DNA of 64,000 bases from Helichrysum umbraculigerum (lineage: Eukaryota; Streptophyta; Magnoliopsida; Asterales; Asteraceae): assembly GCA_949592205.1 (NCBI GenBank), contig CATIUR010000006.1, forward strand, positions 63,918,001-63,982,000, written 5' to 3'. Positions 61,730-64,000 of the stretch are shown piece by piece. The notes under the pieces were generated by a model. The model worked only from the letters and a program-made list of their open reading frames with translations. It did no database searches and had not been told where the DNA came from. Position 1 is the first letter of the stretch. Every line of letters starts with the position of its first letter. The position numbers and the translations under genes are program-made.

Positions 61730-64000
61730 TGTGACACCCCCAATTTCGGGTTGCGGAAGCGGTCGGGTCGGGGCGTCACTAATCAAATATCAAAACACCA
61801 AGATTACAACAAACGACTCTAAATGAGACGTTTTGAAAATACATAACATTTCAAAAGTAATACAAGTTTTAGTTCATAAGTTTACAATATCAATGAGTTC
61901 GCAAAATGATTTCAGAAGATTTTAACACATAATCATTATACAAAATATAATGCAAGAAAATCTTCATGTCTAAATGGATGCATGCGACTCGTGATAGTTA
62001 GCTTATCCTGTATGCCATTCCTACTGTTGATGAGCACCTGAGAATACAACACTAAAAAGGTCAGCTATAAAGCTGGTGAATCTCACAGGTTTAACATGAA
62101 CATTGATGTGATCAATATGATTATCTGACGATAATAAAATGTTATAAATGAACAATGATTTAAGCAATTTACTCAAACAATGATTTTTAACCAAATAAGG
62201 TCACTAAACAATGATTTAAACCAACGCAGGTTTTTGAACAACATGAAATTTAACAAAGGTGAAACCAACGCAGGTTTCGTAACATTGAACAAACCAATGC
62301 AGGTTTTTGAACAATGTTCTATTATGATTTTGCATTGCACTAAGCTATGGTTCAAGGCCTAACCCGATTTTCTGCCTCCCGAACGGTGTCAACACCCATA
62401 ACAATTACTAAAATGCCCGTTTTTAACTTGGTTGTAGCTAGCAACCCGGACGGGGACGTCACTCCCATGATAGATCTATCTTTTAGCAACCGCGCCTTAT
62501 TAAGTTAATGAACCATACATGATGAGGACTTTCCCGAATTAAAACACTTGTGCAATACTCGAACAAGGAAAAATCAAGACCAAATAATGGTAGCCAAACA
62601 ATGTAACTAATATAGTTAACTGAATTAAATAATCATTTAATTCCATGAGTTAATAATCAAAATTAACTAATCAAATAACATATGATCACGAAAACAAATA
62701 AGCATTGTATCTCACCCCAATATTTAAAAACAGTAAAAATGGGGCTGTGAGACTCACCTGGTGAGCTAAACGCGTGCGAGTGCTAGCAAAGCCTAAGCCC
62801 AATGTATTCTTAGTTGATAATCCCCTATTACCCTAAACGTTAGAGATTATACGTATAAGTAGTTGGCCCATGCCAAAACATGTTATTCGTTTTCATTTAA
62901 GTGTCGAGATCATGAATCGTTAATAGTAAATGTCATAAACTTCATTTTTGTTTTTGTTTCGTAATAAAACATTTAAACATTCGTTTCGAGCCAAATCTAA
63001 CGTTTTATATTTTTGGTTCACGTTTTTCGTACCGAGGCTCGTATTCGGTTGACTTGGTCAAACGTGTTCGGTTTGACCCGAAACTTTTAGGAACACCTTA
63101 AATATGTTTATAGAGCTCGGGAAAATTGTCGTTATGTTTTATAGTTGACTCGAAAGTATCGTTATATAAAATGTATCAAATCAGTCCCGTAGCTCAGTTT
63201 TCGGTTTAGTCGGTTTGCTTCGCCATTTATTTTGGCTCGTTTCTGTTCCGATTTGGGTTCCGCAAAAATTACCGCATATTCTATTAGGTCTCTAGTACTT
63301 TACTTAATTTTACCAAGAACCATGGAAGTCTCTAAGTTAGTTAAATAAAATCGAGAAGGTGTCGGGTCTAAAATCCGGCCAAAAACAGTAACAGTCGTAC
63401 AAATCGCATTTTCTGTAAAAATGGGTGTATTTCTGGAGAAAGTGTAAAACATGAAAGTTGTAGTCCTCTTTCATACGAAAATTTCGGTATGTGGTTCGTT
63501 GTCTAATTCAAAGTACACGATTTTATATGATTTAATTCGTGGACTGTTTTTCAGGAACCGAAATCAGAAATTACATAAGTGTGTAAAACGAGTTTTGATC
63601 ATTATTTTGGACATTTTTGAGTTGAGTGAGCTTATAAACATGATAATAAACTTAATCCAAGATAATCTACTGGAAAATTTAGAAATTATACCAAAGAAAA
63701 CGTGATATAGAGCCGAGATGAGTGAGACGAGTTCGGTTTTGCTTCCTCTTCGTTTCCTTCCTTTTCCTTTGGTTTTTCTTCAAACTTTTGTGCTAGATTT
63801 AAAGTAGTTTGTTAGGTTGATGATGGATGATGATGGTGGTTGAGAGAATGCCGTGAGAAAGAGAGAAAAGAGATTGATGATTATGAATGAGAATGTGTTT
63901 TGGTTGCTTAAGTCAAGTGAATGGGGGACAAGATCCACAAACAAGGGGAGGGAATTAGGGAGCTGAATTTCAGTTGGAGTGGGGCCCAAGGGGTGTGGGT
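61730..64000 (-). repeat. 5' LTR of the LARD-like element, incomplete at window end
   Basis: On the minus strand it ends GGGGGTGTCACA at 61730; its start lies beyond 64000. From the truncated copy the full LTR should be about 2.85 kb. It carries an AAACC...GGTTT hairpin series at 62188-62306 and the CGCTTCCGC motif near its end. Confidence 0.85.
62188..62306. repeat. AAACC-NNNNNN-GGTTT inverted repeat series
   Basis: Units occur at 62218-62233, 62261-62276 (GAAACC with GGTTTC) and 62291-62306, plus a degenerate one near 62188. The intervening DNA repeats the string GAACAA. Confidence 0.75.

Larger units (their letters stand above)
56493..64000 (-). mobile_element. Coding-free LTR retroelement, truncated and running off the window
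   Basis: Read on the minus strand, the 5' LTR (beyond 64000 down to 61730) is followed by a primer binding site at 61726-61715. A noncoding interior runs to a polypurine tract at 57196-57184, and then comes the start of the 3' LTR at 57183. The 3' LTR keeps only about 690 bases (57183-56493). The 114 bases at 56493-56606 are identical by eye to 63887-64000, proving both belong to LTRs of one element. After removing the nested solo LTR (58024-60107) the interior is about 2.46 kb with no gag or pol. That makes it a LARD-like nonautonomous element. Confidence 0.82.

Noticed and set aside
63451..63705. 84-codon open frame near the window end
   Set aside because: It lies in the noncoding LTR of the LARD-like element and shows no family features.

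Overview
The window looks like a plant (eudicot) nuclear genome. The genes have many introns and AT-rich spacers. The three multi-exon genes belong to plant families, and most of the remaining DNA is nested plant transposons. The PIF/Harbinger ORF1 type and the repeat style would fit Asteraceae, but the sequence alone does not prove that.

Four genes look intact. (1) Argininosuccinate lyase, + strand, 8798-12374, 7 exons, 526 aa with a plastid-type leader. (2) A ULP2-type SUMO protease, - strand, 20059-13642, 16 exons, 859 aa, with all catalytic residues. It converges on the lyase. (3) An SVP/JOINTLESS-type MADS-box gene, + strand, 37295-40810, 8 exons, 235 aa. (4) A single-exon J-domain protein with a zinc-ribbon-like cysteine cluster and an AT-hook, - strand, 49618-48626, 330 aa. 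The genes do not form a pathway; they are islands in repeats. Exon phases close for every spliced model, and two introns (one in the lyase, one in the MADS gene) use GC donors.

The rest is mobile DNA, much of it datable by target-site duplications (TSDs). 1171-4742 is a Mutator-like element that captured a plant mobile domain (MAIN-like) gene, later broken by a solo LTR. 5366-7300 is a PIF/Harbinger element with a decayed MYB-like ORF1 and no transposase. 24071-35342 is a full Ty3/gypsy chromovirus-type element with nearly identical LTRs but a dead pol, split by another solo LTR. 56493-64000 is a coding-free LTR element with one LTR truncated and the other running off the window; it also holds a solo LTR. 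Further solo LTRs lie at 21271-23753, 43810-46689 and 50798-53706. Small hAT, Mutator-type, Tourist/PIF-type and possibly Helitron and Stowaway elements fill other gaps.

The most unusual observation is structural. Nearly every LTR family here, although different in sequence, carries an array of short inverted repeats at an internal position. Each family has its own arm sequence, and in places the two arms changed together. Two related LTR copies also carry a hairpin at the same place with different arms. This suggests selection or a mechanism acting on stem-loop structure rather than sequence. I know of no description of it, but I could not search.
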